Made by a program: the position numbers and the translations under genes
Shown here: positions 8,508-17,928 of the stretch, piece by piece
Layout of the letters: each line of letters begins with the position of its first letter
Numbering within the stretch: the first letter of the stretch is position 1
NCBI GenBank assembly: GCA_023664775.1
Contig: JAMPEW010000019.1
Coordinates: 1 to 53,959 of the forward strand
Direction: 5' to 3'
DNA: 53,959 nucleotides
Origin: Clostridium sp.
Lineage (GTDB): Bacteria; Bacillota; Clostridia; Lachnospirales; Lachnospiraceae
The notes under the pieces: model-generated
The model's database searches: none
The model's input: only the letters and a program-made list of their open reading frames with translations
Told to the model about the DNA's origin: nothing

Positions 8508-9890
8508 CTAATATATAATCTGATTTTCCTTTACCTGTGAGGAATCTAAAATAATATTGTCATATACCTTTATCTTTTCATTGCTTTCTATCAGTACAAA
8601 CTCGTCTATTGTTTTAAGGATGGTAATTTCTTTAAATTCGGCAGTTCCCCTGTTTGCAGAGTACACGCCCTTTATTTTTTCCGTTTCCAGCATTGAAACA
8701 GCCAATGTTTCATTGTTGTTTATATTGATTATCACGTCCGCATTGTCAAACAGCATCGTGTCAACAAGGCAGTATTCTTCGTCCGAATAGTATATAGCCG
8801 GGGTAATCTGCGTAATCGTAAGCTCCCCCTCCTCGCTTTTTGACTGGAGGTTAATTCTGTTTGACGCACTTTGGTTTCCGCCTGCCGTAAAATAGCTGGC
8901 AGGAATTTTGTATACGTCCTTCTCAACAATTGAAGAAACCGGTATTTTAAGACCTGTCTCCTCGTCTGTAAGAATTTCTACGTCAACATATCGTTCAGAG
9001 ATAAAGTTTGACATGTATTTGTCAAGCATAATGTTGATGTATGTTCCGTCAGCGCCATGCATAATCTCAAAGGGCATAATGACATCATAGCTTGAGTTGT
9101 TTATTTTAAATCTTATTTTTGTTTTTTCCGAAAGGAGGGATGCCTGTTCTGCCGATATTGGCGCAACAATATTCCATTCCTCGTTTGGAATTATCTTTAT
9201 GATTGGACTTCCCTCTGAAATGATGTCGCCTGTCTTTAAGGTGTCCTTGCTGTATTTTGATTTATCAAAATCAGCCATTGTGACATTCGCTATGTTAAAG
9301 CCCTCGTATCCATCAATATAATAGGTTACAATTCCGCTTTCAGGCGCCGTAATTGCAGTGAGCATGGCACCGGTTAAATCCTGATTGACCTGCTGCATTA
9401 AAATTTCATTTGACAGCTCCAAAACCCTGTTATTTACATTTGTTTCAAAATTGTAAGCCGAGTAAAAGCGTACATCCGAGTAGCCGACCTTGTAAAGGGA
9501 TATCAGGCTGCGGACGTCATTTAAATCGTCAGCGGTAAGCAGGTCTTCATAGTTTTCCGTATCGTCAATTGTGTTGTATACCTGCCCGGTTTCATCAATT
9601 GTACAAACGGTAGACTGATTTTTTATTTTTTCTCCGTCTCTGATATAGTAGCATATGTAGCCTGATTTTGTGGCATTTAATATCTGCTCGTTCCTTACGG
9701 CAAGTCCTTCAAGGGTTATATTATTGTTTACGCTGCTTTTGTTTACCCTATAGGTTGTTATGGGATTTTTATTTGCAGATATAAAAATGCATATGATGAC
9801 ATAAACAAGAATTACTGCAATCATAACTGTTGCAACATTAAACTTGATATCCTTTTTTATCGAAATGACCTTTTGGTTTTTATTACTCAT
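8508..9890 (-). CDS. HlyD-like membrane-anchored protein
   Basis: A 460-residue protein with a cytoplasmic basic N-terminus, one membrane segment (about residues 18-40) and a large extracytoplasmic part. That part has lipoyl/barrel-sandwich-like halves (YRVNKSSVNNNITLEGLAVRNE and ITAPESGIVTYYIDGYEG) separated by a helical segment, as in HlyD/RND adaptor proteins. No transporter gene is adjacent, so an export role is uncertain. Its position 11 bases upstream of yggS and sepF suggests a structural or envelope role linked to division. The family assignment rests on architecture rather than on a strong motif. Confidence 0.7.
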   Translation of the reverse strand: MSNKNQKVISIKKDIKFNVATVMIAVILVYVIICIFISANKNPITTYRVNKSSVNNNITLEGLAVRNEQILNATKSGYICYYIRDGEKIKNQSTVCTIDETGQVYNTIDDTENYEDLLTADDLNDVRSLISLYKVGYSDVRFYSAYNFETNVNNRVLELSNEILMQQVNQDLTGAMLTAITAPESGIVTYYIDGYEGFNIANVTMADFDKSKYSKDTLKTGDIISEGSPIIKIIPNEEWNIVAPISAEQASLLSEKTKIRFKINNSSYDVIMPFEIMHGADGTYINIMLDKYMSNFISERYVDVEILTDEETGLKIPVSSIVEKDVYKIPASYFTAGGNQSASNRINLQSKSEEGELTITQITPAIYYSDEEYCLVDTMLFDNADVIININNNETLAVSMLETEKIKGVYSANRGTAEFKEITILKTIDEFVLIESNEKIKVYDNIILDSSQVKENQIIY

Positions 9891-9915
9891 AACTGTATCT
9901 TCCCTTTTATAGTTA

Positions 9916-10905
9916 CTACTGTCCGATTAGGCATATAAGCTCCACAATGGAATTATACAAGTCCTTTCTGTCTTCCTTCGAGGAAGCAACAACAACGTAT
10001 TCCTGATTGCCGTTTGCTAAATACAGGGCAAGGCAGTTGCCAGCTCCTGTGGTTGTTCCCGTCTTCCATGCAGTTATGTGATAGCCGGACGGTAAGGTTG
10101 CCCTGCCACCTACAAACATGTTTGTGGCATTTATCTCTTTTTCAACCACCTCGCCATAGCTGTCGTGGTATATGTAGGAATACTCGGAAAGGGGTGCAAT
10201 TTCCGTAATATAGGAATGGCTTTTTGCTTCCTTTATTATCAAGTAAATATCATACGCAGTTGAATAATGGTTCGGATCATCTAATCCGTGTGGGTTCATA
10301 TAGTGTGTATTTGTAGCACCGAGAGACTTTGCCTTGTCATTCATCATATTGCAAAAGCTTTCAACATCCCCTGCAATATAATCCGCAAGAATCAGGGCAT
10401 AGTAATTGTTCGATTCAATTAAAAGCCCATGCATGAGATTGTCAACCGTAATGGAACAGCCGTATGTAAGCTCCGAGGTACCGACACCTGGCACTGAAAT
10501 GTAATAATTTTTATCAAGGGTCACAACATCGTCCTTGGAAATGATGCCTGCCTCAAGCTGGTCGCATACGACTATGGCAGTCATAAGCTTTGTCATGCTT
10601 GCAGGGTACATCCTTTTATGCGGATTTTTGGCGGCAACCACTTCATGGCTTGTCTCGTCGATTACAAGGGCATAATAAAGATTGTCAAAGCCTGCTGCAT
10701 TTAGCTCATAATCCGGCGACACAACAGTGTCTGTCATTGCCCCCCCTATAAACCGGGATGATGCGAGCAGCTCCTCGTTCGTGTAAATAATCATCTCCTG
10801 CGGCGTGGTGTATGTATCATCGATATTGTTTTTTACGGTTCCAATTATAAATATTGCAGCAGATAACACAAAAACTGCCGCAATAAGCTTAGGTAAATCC
10901 TTCAT
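9916..10905 (-). CDS. D-alanyl-D-alanine carboxypeptidase (penicillin-binding, S11-type)
   Basis: A 329-residue serine peptidase that removes the terminal D-Ala of peptidoglycan stem peptides. An N-terminal membrane segment (about residues 8-25) tethers or exports it. The three penicillin-binding motifs are all present: SMTK (MYPASMTKLMTA, about residue 102), SNN (LIESNNYYA) and KTG (TAWKTGTTTGAG). The C-terminal PBP5-type beta domain is lacking, so the protein is shorter than DacA of B. subtilis. It starts 4 bases after the mgsA stop, so translational coupling is likely. Confidence 0.92.
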   Translation of the reverse strand: MKDLPKLIAAVFVLSAAIFIIGTVKNNIDDTYTTPQEMIIYTNEELLASSRFIGGAMTDTVVSPDYELNAAGFDNLYYALVIDETSHEVVAAKNPHKRMYPASMTKLMTAIVVCDQLEAGIISKDDVVTLDKNYYISVPGVGTSELTYGCSITVDNLMHGLLIESNNYYALILADYIAGDVESFCNMMNDKAKSLGATNTHYMNPHGLDDPNHYSTAYDIYLIIKEAKSHSYITEIAPLSEYSYIYHDSYGEVVEKEINATNMFVGGRATLPSGYHITAWKTGTTTGAGNCLALYLANGNQEYVVVASSKEDRKDLYNSIVELICLIGQ

Positions 10906-10909
10906 ATGT

Positions 10910-11308
10910 TTAATGCTTAAAAAGCTCTCTCCAATCTAAATCTCCTCTTTCCAGCGCCTTAACCATAAGCTCCGCAGTGGCAAGGTTTGTTGCCAGTGGA
11001 ATATTATGCGTGTCGCAAAGAGAAAAAATGTTATTGATATCAACCTCATGTGACTTCTTTGTCTGTGGGTCACGCAAAAAAATCATCATGTCAAGGTCAT
11101 TACTTTCAATCATTGAGCCTAACTGCTGCTCTCCGCCTGTGTGTCCTGCAAGAAATTTATGCACATTAAGATTTGTCACTTCCTCAATCATTCTGCCTGT
11201 CGTTCCCGTAGCATAGAGTTTATGGTGTGACATAATGTTTTGGTATGCAATGCAGAAATTCTGCATCAGCTTCTTTTTAGCATCATGCGCAATCAAACCG
11301 ATGTTCAT
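10910..11308 (-). CDS. mgsA: Methylglyoxal synthase
   Basis: A 132-residue enzyme that converts dihydroxyacetone phosphate to methylglyoxal and phosphate, a bypass of lower glycolysis. The MGS fold signatures are clear: IGLIAHDAKK at the N-terminus, LYATGTTGRMIEE (phosphate binding), GHTGGEQQLGSMI and MIFLRDP with the catalytic Asp, and NIPLATNLATAELM. The length is typical. It lies between rodA and the carboxypeptidase gene, a common position in clostridial rodA-mgsA clusters. Confidence 0.96.
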   Translation of the reverse strand: MNIGLIAHDAKKKLMQNFCIAYQNIMSHHKLYATGTTGRMIEEVTNLNVHKFLAGHTGGEQQLGSMIESNDLDMMIFLRDPQTKKSHEVDINNIFSLCDTHNIPLATNLATAELMVKALERGDLDWRELFKH

Positions 11309-11324
11309 TAAGGCTATTCTCCTT

Positions 11325-12428
11325 TTAGTATTTTAGTTTTTGGATGCTGATATTTAATACCATGCCAATTCCAATTGATATACTTAGCAGTGAGCTTAGT
11401 CCATAGCTGATAAATGGTAACGGAATACCGGTATTGGGAAGTATTCCCGTTGCAACGCCAACATTGATAAATGACTGATATGCAATAAGTACGCCGACGC
11501 CTGATGCAATCAGCATTCCCGTCGTATCCTTTGCATGCCTAGCTATACTTATACATTGTAACACTATTAGTAATAAAATTGCAATAATAAATACGCTTCC
11601 GATAAAGCCTAATTCCTCTCCCACTACTGAGAAGATAAAGTCCGTCTGCTGTTCGGAAATAAAGTTTGCATCCTTTACCGTCGCCATGGTGGAGGTATTT
11701 AAGCCCTTTCCCGTAAGTCTGCCTGAGCCTATTGCCATGATTGAATTGTCCTGCTGTGAAAAGTCGCTTCCATATTGTCCGGGATATACAAACTGTAAAA
11801 TTCTGTTTGCCTGATATGGCACTAAGAGCTTTTGGTCAGGCTGTCTGATATACCAGAGAAAGCTGCCTGCAAGCGGAATGAAAATCAGCAAAATAACGCC
11901 GATTATTTTATAGCTTAAGCCTGCCACATAGATGAGTGTGACAAGGATAAGCGCAAGACATAAGGTTGTGGAAAGGTCAGGCTCGCTGAGAATGAGAAAT
12001 AAGGGTATGGCACAAAGTATGGCATACCCTGCAATACATTTAAAGGTGTTTATGTCCGATTTGTTTTTGTGCAGATACGCAGCTACACATACAATCATAA
12101 AAATTTTTGAAAGCTCAGACGGCTGAAGCTGCGTTCCCAAAATAACGATCCATCGTCTGGCGTTATTTACGGTAACGCCAAATAATAGAACAAGCACAAG
12201 CAATACGGCGTTTATAATATAAAGCACCCTATAAAATTTACATATAAAATTATAGTCAATCAAGGACACAAAAATCATAATTGTAAGACTTAAAGCAATT
12301 CCTACAATCTGTCTTGACAAATATGAGCTGTTTGCACTGTAAATTACAACGGTACCCATAGCAATTGCCAAAATTACGGTAAAAAGCAGTTTGAAATTAT
12401 AATCCTTGTGATTGAACCTTGTGAACAT
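11325..12428 (-). CDS. rodA: SEDS-family peptidoglycan glycosyltransferase RodA
   Basis: A 367-residue integral membrane protein with about ten transmembrane segments. SEDS proteins polymerise lipid II into glycan strands together with a cognate class B PBP. Diagnostic segments are GTQLQPSELSKI, SEPDLSTTLCLA, GSGRLTGKGLN and EEQTDFIFSVVGEELGF-type residues near the middle, and PFISYGLSSLL at the end. Its partner is most likely the PBP2 encoded in the same operon. The start codon overlaps the 3' end of minD by 32 bases, with AAGAAGGAT as ribosome site, so the two genes are probably translationally coupled. Confidence 0.95.
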   Translation of the reverse strand: MFTRFNHKDYNFKLLFTVILAIAMGTVVIYSANSSYLSRQIVGIALSLTIMIFVSLIDYNFICKFYRVLYIINAVLLVLVLLFGVTVNNARRWIVILGTQLQPSELSKIFMIVCVAAYLHKNKSDINTFKCIAGYAILCAIPLFLILSEPDLSTTLCLALILVTLIYVAGLSYKIIGVILLIFIPLAGSFLWYIRQPDQKLLVPYQANRILQFVYPGQYGSDFSQQDNSIMAIGSGRLTGKGLNTSTMATVKDANFISEQQTDFIFSVVGEELGFIGSVFIIAILLLIVLQCISIARHAKDTTGMLIASGVGVLIAYQSFINVGVATGILPNTGIPLPFISYGLSSLLSISIGIGMVLNISIQKLKY

Positions 12429-13206
12429 TTTTATCCTTCTTCTTAAATAATTTTAATAAGCCTGTATATTGTTTTCTTTTATCTACATATTCGCCTGTAA
12501 GCTTTTCGGCAATTTTTTCGTAAGCATTTCCTGATTTGCTTCTCGTTGCGGCAATCGGCTCGCCCCGATTGGAGGATACTACAATATCCTCATCATCATA
12601 GATGACACCTATCAGGTTGATTGATAATATGTCAACCACATCATCAACTGACATCATATCGCCGCGGCGCACCATATCCTGTCGTATTTTATTTACGACA
12701 AGGTCAATGCGCGGGATTTCATTTGCATCTAAAATTCCTATTATTCTGTCTGCGTCCCTGATTGCAGATACCTCAGGCGTTGTCACGACAATTGCCCTGC
12801 CTGCCCCTGCTATGGCATTTTTAAAGCCGTGCTCGATTCCGGCGGGACAGTCCACCAATATGTAATCAAATTCCGGCTTCAACTGTTCGATCAGCTTTTT
12901 CATCTGCTCTGGCGACACTGAAGTTTTATCCCTTGTCTGTGCTGCCGGAAGCAGGAACAATCCGGGACACTGCTTATCCTTTATAATTGCCTGCGATGCT
13001 CTGCAGCTTCCTTCTATTACATCAACAAGATTATATACAATCCTGTTTTCAAGCCCCATAACGACATCTAAGTTGCGCAATCCGATGTCCGTGTCGATCA
13101 AAAGCGTTTTATATCCGTGGGAGGCAATGCTGTACCCCACATTTGCGGTTGTGGTTGTCTTGCCTACACCGCCCTTACCTGATGTCACTACAATTACTTC
13201 ACTCAT
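12397..13206 (-). CDS. minD: Septum-site-determining ATPase MinD
   Basis: A 269-residue ParA-type ATPase that binds membrane when ATP-bound and recruits MinC to block FtsZ assembly away from midcell. The deviant Walker A motif KGGVGKTT is at residues 11-18. Further signatures are LLIDTDIGLRNLD, DYILVDCPAGIEHG and VVTTPEVSAIRDADR. The C-terminus has an amphipathic basic membrane-targeting helix (GLLKLFKKKDK). The start overlaps the minC stop by one base (TAATG). No minE follows; rodA overlaps the end instead. Confidence 0.97.
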   Translation of the reverse strand: MSEVIVVTSGKGGVGKTTTTANVGYSIASHGYKTLLIDTDIGLRNLDVVMGLENRIVYNLVDVIEGSCRASQAIIKDKQCPGLFLLPAAQTRDKTSVSPEQMKKLIEQLKPEFDYILVDCPAGIEHGFKNAIAGAGRAIVVTTPEVSAIRDADRIIGILDANEIPRIDLVVNKIRQDMVRRGDMMSVDDVVDILSINLIGVIYDDEDIVVSSNRGEPIAATRSKSGNAYEKIAEKLTGEYVDKRKQYTGLLKLFKKKDKNVHKVQSQGL

Positions 13207-13706
13207 TATAATCCCTCCTGAAATAAACCATATATAAAGCTGCCACTTCTTCCGTCACAGCCTGATTTTATATAGCCGTTCATATGCCCTATGACAACCA
13301 CGTTTCCCTTGGACGTGACGGTGGCTCCGGCTTCAATATCACCTATAATAATGATGCTTTCCTCTGCATCGAGAGCCTGTCCGCTTTTTAAGGTTCCGAT
13401 ATAAAACAGGCCGTCCTTTTCATCAGGTATTTTGTTTATTTCTTTCGGTATCTCTGTCGTTTTCTTTTGGTTTACAATGTTTAAACCCGTATAGTTCAGG
13501 AAATTGTAAATTTCTGTTTTTTCATCCTCTGTTATCGTTTTTCCTTCAAAGGTAACTGTGATTGGATTTGAGATTTTAGGCTTCAGTCCTGATGTCTTAA
13601 AATTCCGTTTTAGCTCCTCAATTACCTCCTCCACGGAGGCATCATCATCCATAATCAGCTTTATTCCTGTATTATTACCTTTGACAATAACAGGATTTCT
13701 TTTCAA
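13206..13706 (-). CDS. minC: Septum-site-determining protein MinC, short C-terminus
   Basis: A 166-residue FtsZ assembly inhibitor. The N-terminal domain (to about residue 85) is followed by a linker and the C-terminal beta-helix with the MinD-binding motif as KSGQ (TLKSGQALDAEESI), then GDIEAGATVTSKGNVVVIGHMNG. It ends at FIYGLFQEGL, roughly 15-20 residues short of the usual last strands. The stop overlaps the minD start, so the shortening looks genuine rather than a sequencing error. MinC proteins are more often about 210-230 residues. Partner MinD is directly downstream. Confidence 0.9.
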   Translation of the reverse strand: MKRNPVIVKGNNTGIKLIMDDDASVEEVIEELKRNFKTSGLKPKISNPITVTFEGKTITEDEKTEIYNFLNYTGLNIVNQKKTTEIPKEINKIPDEKDGLFYIGTLKSGQALDAEESIIIIGDIEAGATVTSKGNVVVIGHMNGYIKSGCDGRSGSFIYGLFQEGL

Positions 13707-13723
13707 TTTATCACCTCAATTTT

Positions 13724-16558
13724 TTAGTCGGAGCCGACATTATCTCCACTCATATGGGCATTCACAAGCTTTTCAGGGTCGTATAAATATGCATAAACAA
13801 AGGCGGCAGCCTCCTTTGCATTTCCTGACCAGTAACCATTTTGTATAACACAGGTTATTGCAACCTCAGGCGCTTCATAAGGCGCATAGGAAATAAATAA
13901 TGCATGGTTTGCCTGCGTGTCGCTTTCCTGTGCCGTACCTGTTTTTCCCGCAACGGAAACATCTAAGGACCTTAGTAAATCATTGCTTGAAGATACAACA
14001 TCCTTCATGCCTGCATGTATGACATTCCACTGTGACGGGTCATTCAGCTCCAGCCTGTTTAAAACGGTTGCCTGATTGTCTAATATAAGATTTCCCTCAT
14101 AGTCAGTAACCTTGTCAATCAGTGTAAGATTGTAGCAGGTTCCTGAATTTGCAACCGTGGTTGCATATCTTGCAAGCTGTACAGGCGCATATAAATTTCC
14201 TCCCTGTCCAATTGCACTTCGGACGGCATCCCTGTCGGAAACATTTGGAGATATTTCAGGTATCTCAACACCTGACGTTTCATCAAGTCCAAATGCATGT
14301 GCATATTTTGCCAGCCGCTCAAGCCCGTAAGAATCACTATACAACCCATTCTCATCAATCGCAAGATTATATCCTACATTATAAAAGAACATGTTGCAGG
14401 AATGACCGATTGCCTGCTGTACAGTCAGATATCCGTGTCCGTAAGCATACCAGCATTTTGGAGAAGGCGTTATTTTATCAAACACATCATAGCATAAGTA
14501 AGCTGTATCGGTATTTATAATTCCCTCCGAGTACCCGGCAACCGACGATAATACCTTATAGGTGGAGCCGGGAGCCGTTCTAAGCTGTGTGGCTCTGTTA
14601 TAAAGCGGTCTTGTCCTGTCATTTAGCAGCCTGTTATAGTATTCCGCGTTGATTTCATTTGTAAGATAATTGTTGTCGTAGCTTGGATAGCTTACCATGG
14701 CAAGCACGTCACCCGTATTTACGTCTGTTACAATAAGCGCTCCTGAGCATGGAGCAAGTGCAAGCATGGCAGGCGTTATATCAAGCTTTTGAATTTTCTT
14801 GATGAAAAATTCATATGGACCATATAATCCACGCTTGTACTCCCCATACTCCGCATCATTTTCCGCAGAAAGAACCCCCTGCTCGTAGAGAAGGTCAATG
14901 ACATCGCCACCTGATATTTCAGCAGATTGTATCATACTTTTTATGATTTCATTGTCGAATTCTGCATCATCAGTAAGACATTTTACAATATAATCACAGA
15001 GAACGTCGTAAATTTCATCCGTGTCGTAATAGCTGCTCGGTGTTTCCAGCAGGTCAATGTTGATTGCATCCACGCTGATTGCATATTTCAGGTAATCAGC
15101 AAGGGACGTTTTATTATTGATATAATCTTGAAATTCCTTACTGCTTGAGGATATCAGGGAAGTATTTAATACGCCGTTGGCACTTAACAGCTCACATATA
15201 TATTCCATATAGTCCTGATACTCAACGTCAAGATTTGAAAGTATTGTATGGTCGGTTTTTATGATATTTTCTATTCTTGATATTATATCTTCTTTTCTGT
15301 TTACAAAGCTTCCATACACCCTTTGCTCCAGCGGCGAAGCATCCTCACGTGCCATTTTATCCATTGTAATATAATGATTGTAAAAAAGTCCGTAATATAC
15401 GCTTGATATGGATATTTGAGGATTTTCTGTCGGCGTTACATAAAGCTCAGGCGTAAGGTTTGAAAGTATAATTGATGCAATCTCACGCTCTAAGGTATCG
15501 TAACAGTATTTTTGTAAATCTGTGTCAATCGTAAGATAGATATCATTTCCTGCTGATGCAGGAACAGTCTTGATGGTTTCAATTACCTTTCCAAGATTAT
15601 CCACATACATTGTTTCATATCCGCTTGTGCCTCTTAAATAATCCTGACAATACTGCTCAATTCCTGTTTTTCCAACGATATCCTCAGAGGTATATTTTGT
15701 TATGGGATTTTTTTCATTCATTTCAGTAAGCTCCGTATCTGATATGATACCGGTATACCCTATGATATGTGCATAATATTCCGCATCATTATATCTTCTG
15801 AGTGATTTGACGGACACCTGCATGCCGGGCAGCTCGTCAGAGTATTCATTGATTGCTGCGTTGCTCTCCTCGCTTATGTCATAAGCGATTGTAACAGGCA
15901 TATACTGCTGGAAACGGTTGAGCCACAGCTTGTAACGGCAGGAAAGAATCTTAAGCTTTTCTTCCTTTGAATATTTGTCTGATATTTCAAACCGTTCCTC
16001 ACACAAAAACGCAACAATATCGTCTGCCGTTGCATTTTTGCGCTCATCGGAAAGCTCGTCAAAGCTGTTTGCGGCATATATATCCCTTTTAAAGTTATTT
16101 AAAGAGGTGCCCGAAATTGTAAAGGCATATCCCGACGACGTTACCTCTATCGGAAAATCTACAAAAAGCTCATCTCCGTTTTGTTCAAGAATTTCGATTG
16201 TCCTGTGCACAATCTCATTTTTCAGCTCCGTCTCAGATACGCCAAGCTCCTCTGCCCTTACGGCAACTGCGTTGTCATTGCTGTATACAACGGAATAGGA
16301 AAGCTCATTGTATGCAATCAGCTTTCCGTTGCGGTCATATATATTTCCACGCACCGCCTCGATTGTCAATGTCCGTTCCGTCTTATAGATGAAGTTTTCC
16401 ATATGCTCGTCGCCCTCTATAATCTGGAGCACAAACAGCCTCCTTACAAGGAGAAAAAAGAGTACGATAATAAGCGCAGTGATGGGAAACAGCCTGTGCT
16501 TGACATAATCTAATATTATTTCTTTAATTGCCGTCAGTATTTCACGAAGATTGGACAT
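13724..16558 (-). CDS. mrdA: Class B penicillin-binding protein 2 with large insertion
   Basis: A 944-residue transpeptidase that cross-links peptidoglycan of the lateral wall, probably with RodA. It has one N-terminal membrane segment (about residues 28-44), then the pedestal domain (RGNIYDRNGKLIAYN, EDIVGKTGIEQYCQDYLRG). The transpeptidase domain has all three motifs: STYK (GSTYKVLSS, about residue 665), SCN (GHSCNMFFYN) and KTG (VAGKTGTAQ). Between DLQKYCYDTLE and CSGALIVTDVNTG there is an insertion of about 235 residues (about 360-598) that ordinary PBP2 lacks. The ATG at 16558 has GGAGG 9 bases upstream. A GTG 18 bases earlier sits beside that ribosome site and is rejected. It starts 4 bases after the mreD stop. 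Confidence 0.93.
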   Translation of the reverse strand: MSNLREILTAIKEIILDYVKHRLFPITALIIVLFFLLVRRLFVLQIIEGDEHMENFIYKTERTLTIEAVRGNIYDRNGKLIAYNELSYSVVYSNDNAVAVRAEELGVSETELKNEIVHRTIEILEQNGDELFVDFPIEVTSSGYAFTISGTSLNNFKRDIYAANSFDELSDERKNATADDIVAFLCEERFEISDKYSKEEKLKILSCRYKLWLNRFQQYMPVTIAYDISEESNAAINEYSDELPGMQVSVKSLRRYNDAEYYAHIIGYTGIISDTELTEMNEKNPITKYTSEDIVGKTGIEQYCQDYLRGTSGYETMYVDNLGKVIETIKTVPASAGNDIYLTIDTDLQKYCYDTLEREIASIILSNLTPELYVTPTENPQISISSVYYGLFYNHYITMDKMAREDASPLEQRVYGSFVNRKEDIISRIENIIKTDHTILSNLDVEYQDYMEYICELLSANGVLNTSLISSSSKEFQDYINNKTSLADYLKYAISVDAINIDLLETPSSYYDTDEIYDVLCDYIVKCLTDDAEFDNEIIKSMIQSAEISGGDVIDLLYEQGVLSAENDAEYGEYKRGLYGPYEFFIKKIQKLDITPAMLALAPCSGALIVTDVNTGDVLAMVSYPSYDNNYLTNEINAEYYNRLLNDRTRPLYNRATQLRTAPGSTYKVLSSVAGYSEGIINTDTAYLCYDVFDKITPSPKCWYAYGHGYLTVQQAIGHSCNMFFYNVGYNLAIDENGLYSDSYGLERLAKYAHAFGLDETSGVEIPEISPNVSDRDAVRSAIGQGGNLYAPVQLARYATTVANSGTCYNLTLIDKVTDYEGNLILDNQATVLNRLELNDPSQWNVIHAGMKDVVSSSNDLLRSLDVSVAGKTGTAQESDTQANHALFISYAPYEAPEVAITCVIQNGYWSGNAKEAAAFVYAYLYDPEKLVNAHMSGDNVGSD

Positions 16559-16562
16559 AAAA

Positions 16563-17063
16563 TCAGTCCTCCACACTCTTTTTCAATAATCGGTTTACAA
16601 ATACATAAAATTTGTAGATTATAATTGTGAGAAGCACCGTTGTAAGCATCTCAGGAATTATAACCCTTGTGAAAAACAACCCGAATTCCAGACGGTTTTT
16701 CAGTAAAAATGAAAATATATATACAAAAAAATTAAAAATAATGTCATCAAATATTATTACAATAAGCGGAAGAAGCACATTTTCAACAATGTAATTTCTG
16801 TGGAAAAAGCCATTTACATAGCCAATTATCATATACAGGAACATATAGGGACCAAGCACGGATGAAAAGAAGCTGTCCACAAGAAAGCCGCTAAAAAAGC
16901 CGACAAGCATGCCTTCCCTTCTTCCACGCATAAGCCCAAAGGACATTGTTAGAATCAGCAAAAGATTTGGCGTTATGCTGTTTATGTCATGAAAACCAAA
17001 TAATGTTGACTGTAATGTGAAATTTATTACAATAAGTATAGCAAGTACAATAACTCTAAGCAT
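16563..17063 (-). CDS. mreD: Rod shape-determining protein MreD
   Basis: A 166-residue membrane protein with about five transmembrane helices and little else. The MreD-type central signature is visible (GLMRGRREGMLVGFFSGFLVD, read as overlapping short motifs, followed by FSSVLGPYMFLYMIIGYVNG). MreD is part of the elongasome with MreC, RodA and PBP2. Identification rests on this motif, on length, and on its place directly between mreC and PBP2. Confidence 0.92.
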   Translation of the reverse strand: MLRVIVLAILIVINFTLQSTLFGFHDINSITPNLLLILTMSFGLMRGRREGMLVGFFSGFLVDSFFSSVLGPYMFLYMIIGYVNGFFHRNYIVENVLLPLIVIIFDDIIFNFFVYIFSFLLKNRLEFGLFFTRVIIPEMLTTVLLTIIIYKFYVFVNRLLKKSVED

Positions 17064-17085
17064 AATTACCTCTTATACCGTTTGG

Positions 17086-17928
17086 TTAATATTTTTTCTC
17101 GTCAGTTATGATAAGCACAACGGACAGATTGGAAAAATCCACTGTGGGAGTTAAGTATGCGGTCATTGTAAGGTTGTTTGAGTCAAGGGTTATTTCCGAT
17201 ATATATCCTATCGTTATCCCCTGAAAGTACCGCTCGGATATGTGGGAGGTTACTACCTTATCCCCCACTGAAACTGCCGCATCCTTATCAATATTATTTA
17301 CAACAAGATACCCGTCCTGATATTTGCTAAGGCTTCCCTCAACCGTGCAAAGCGCATTGGACGGCATAATTTTAGCGCTTATGCTGGAATTATCGTCTAT
17401 GATTGCCCTGACCTTTGCATACTCCTCAGAGCATTCTATGACAATACCTGCAAGTCCCTCGCCTGAAAGCACATTTGCCCCGTTAAAAAGTCCGTCATTG
17501 CTTCCTTTATCAATGTAAAAGGTGGAAAACCATGACGTGGAATCCTTTGCAAATATGCGTGCTGCCGTTTTATGAAATTCAGGATAGCTTTCATCTAAAT
17601 CGTACAAAAGGCGCAGGCTGTCAAGCTCTGAAAGCTTGCCCTGATATGTCGTGATTGTGCTGTTTGCTTCGGCAAGCGCATTTTTTAATTCCTCATTTTC
17701 CTTTTGCAACGCCTCTATTTCCTCTAAATTTTCAAGCTTACTGTCCGCCCAAAGTCCAATGGAGTTGATACTGTTTTGTACGGGCACAATAAATTTGTTT
17801 GTATATTTTTTTATGAGGAGAATACTGTCCTTGGCAAAAAAAGATAATATAAGCAGAATGATACATATAATTGTAAGAATTAAAAGCAAATATTTAGGGC
17901 TAAAGTCTTTTTTTGTGTCAAATTTCAT
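17086..17928 (-). CDS. mreC: Rod shape-determining protein MreC
   Basis: A 280-residue bitopic membrane protein of the elongasome. A basic N-terminus is followed by one membrane helix (about residues 13-30), a coiled coil (about 65-100) and the MreC beta-barrel domain (ARIFAKDSTSWFSTFYIDKGS, read as ARIFAKDS then FYIDKGSNDGL; VVTSHISERYFQGITIGYI). The ATG overlaps the radC stop by 4 bases (ATGA), so translation is coupled. mreB, the usual upstream neighbour, is not between radC and mreC. Confidence 0.94.
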   Translation of the reverse strand: MKFDTKKDFSPKYLLLILTIICIILLILSFFAKDSILLIKKYTNKFIVPVQNSINSIGLWADSKLENLEEIEALQKENEELKNALAEANSTITTYQGKLSELDSLRLLYDLDESYPEFHKTAARIFAKDSTSWFSTFYIDKGSNDGLFNGANVLSGEGLAGIVIECSEEYAKVRAIIDDNSSISAKIMPSNALCTVEGSLSKYQDGYLVVNNIDKDAAVSVGDKVVTSHISERYFQGITIGYISEITLDSNNLTMTAYLTPTVDFSNLSVVLIITDEKKY

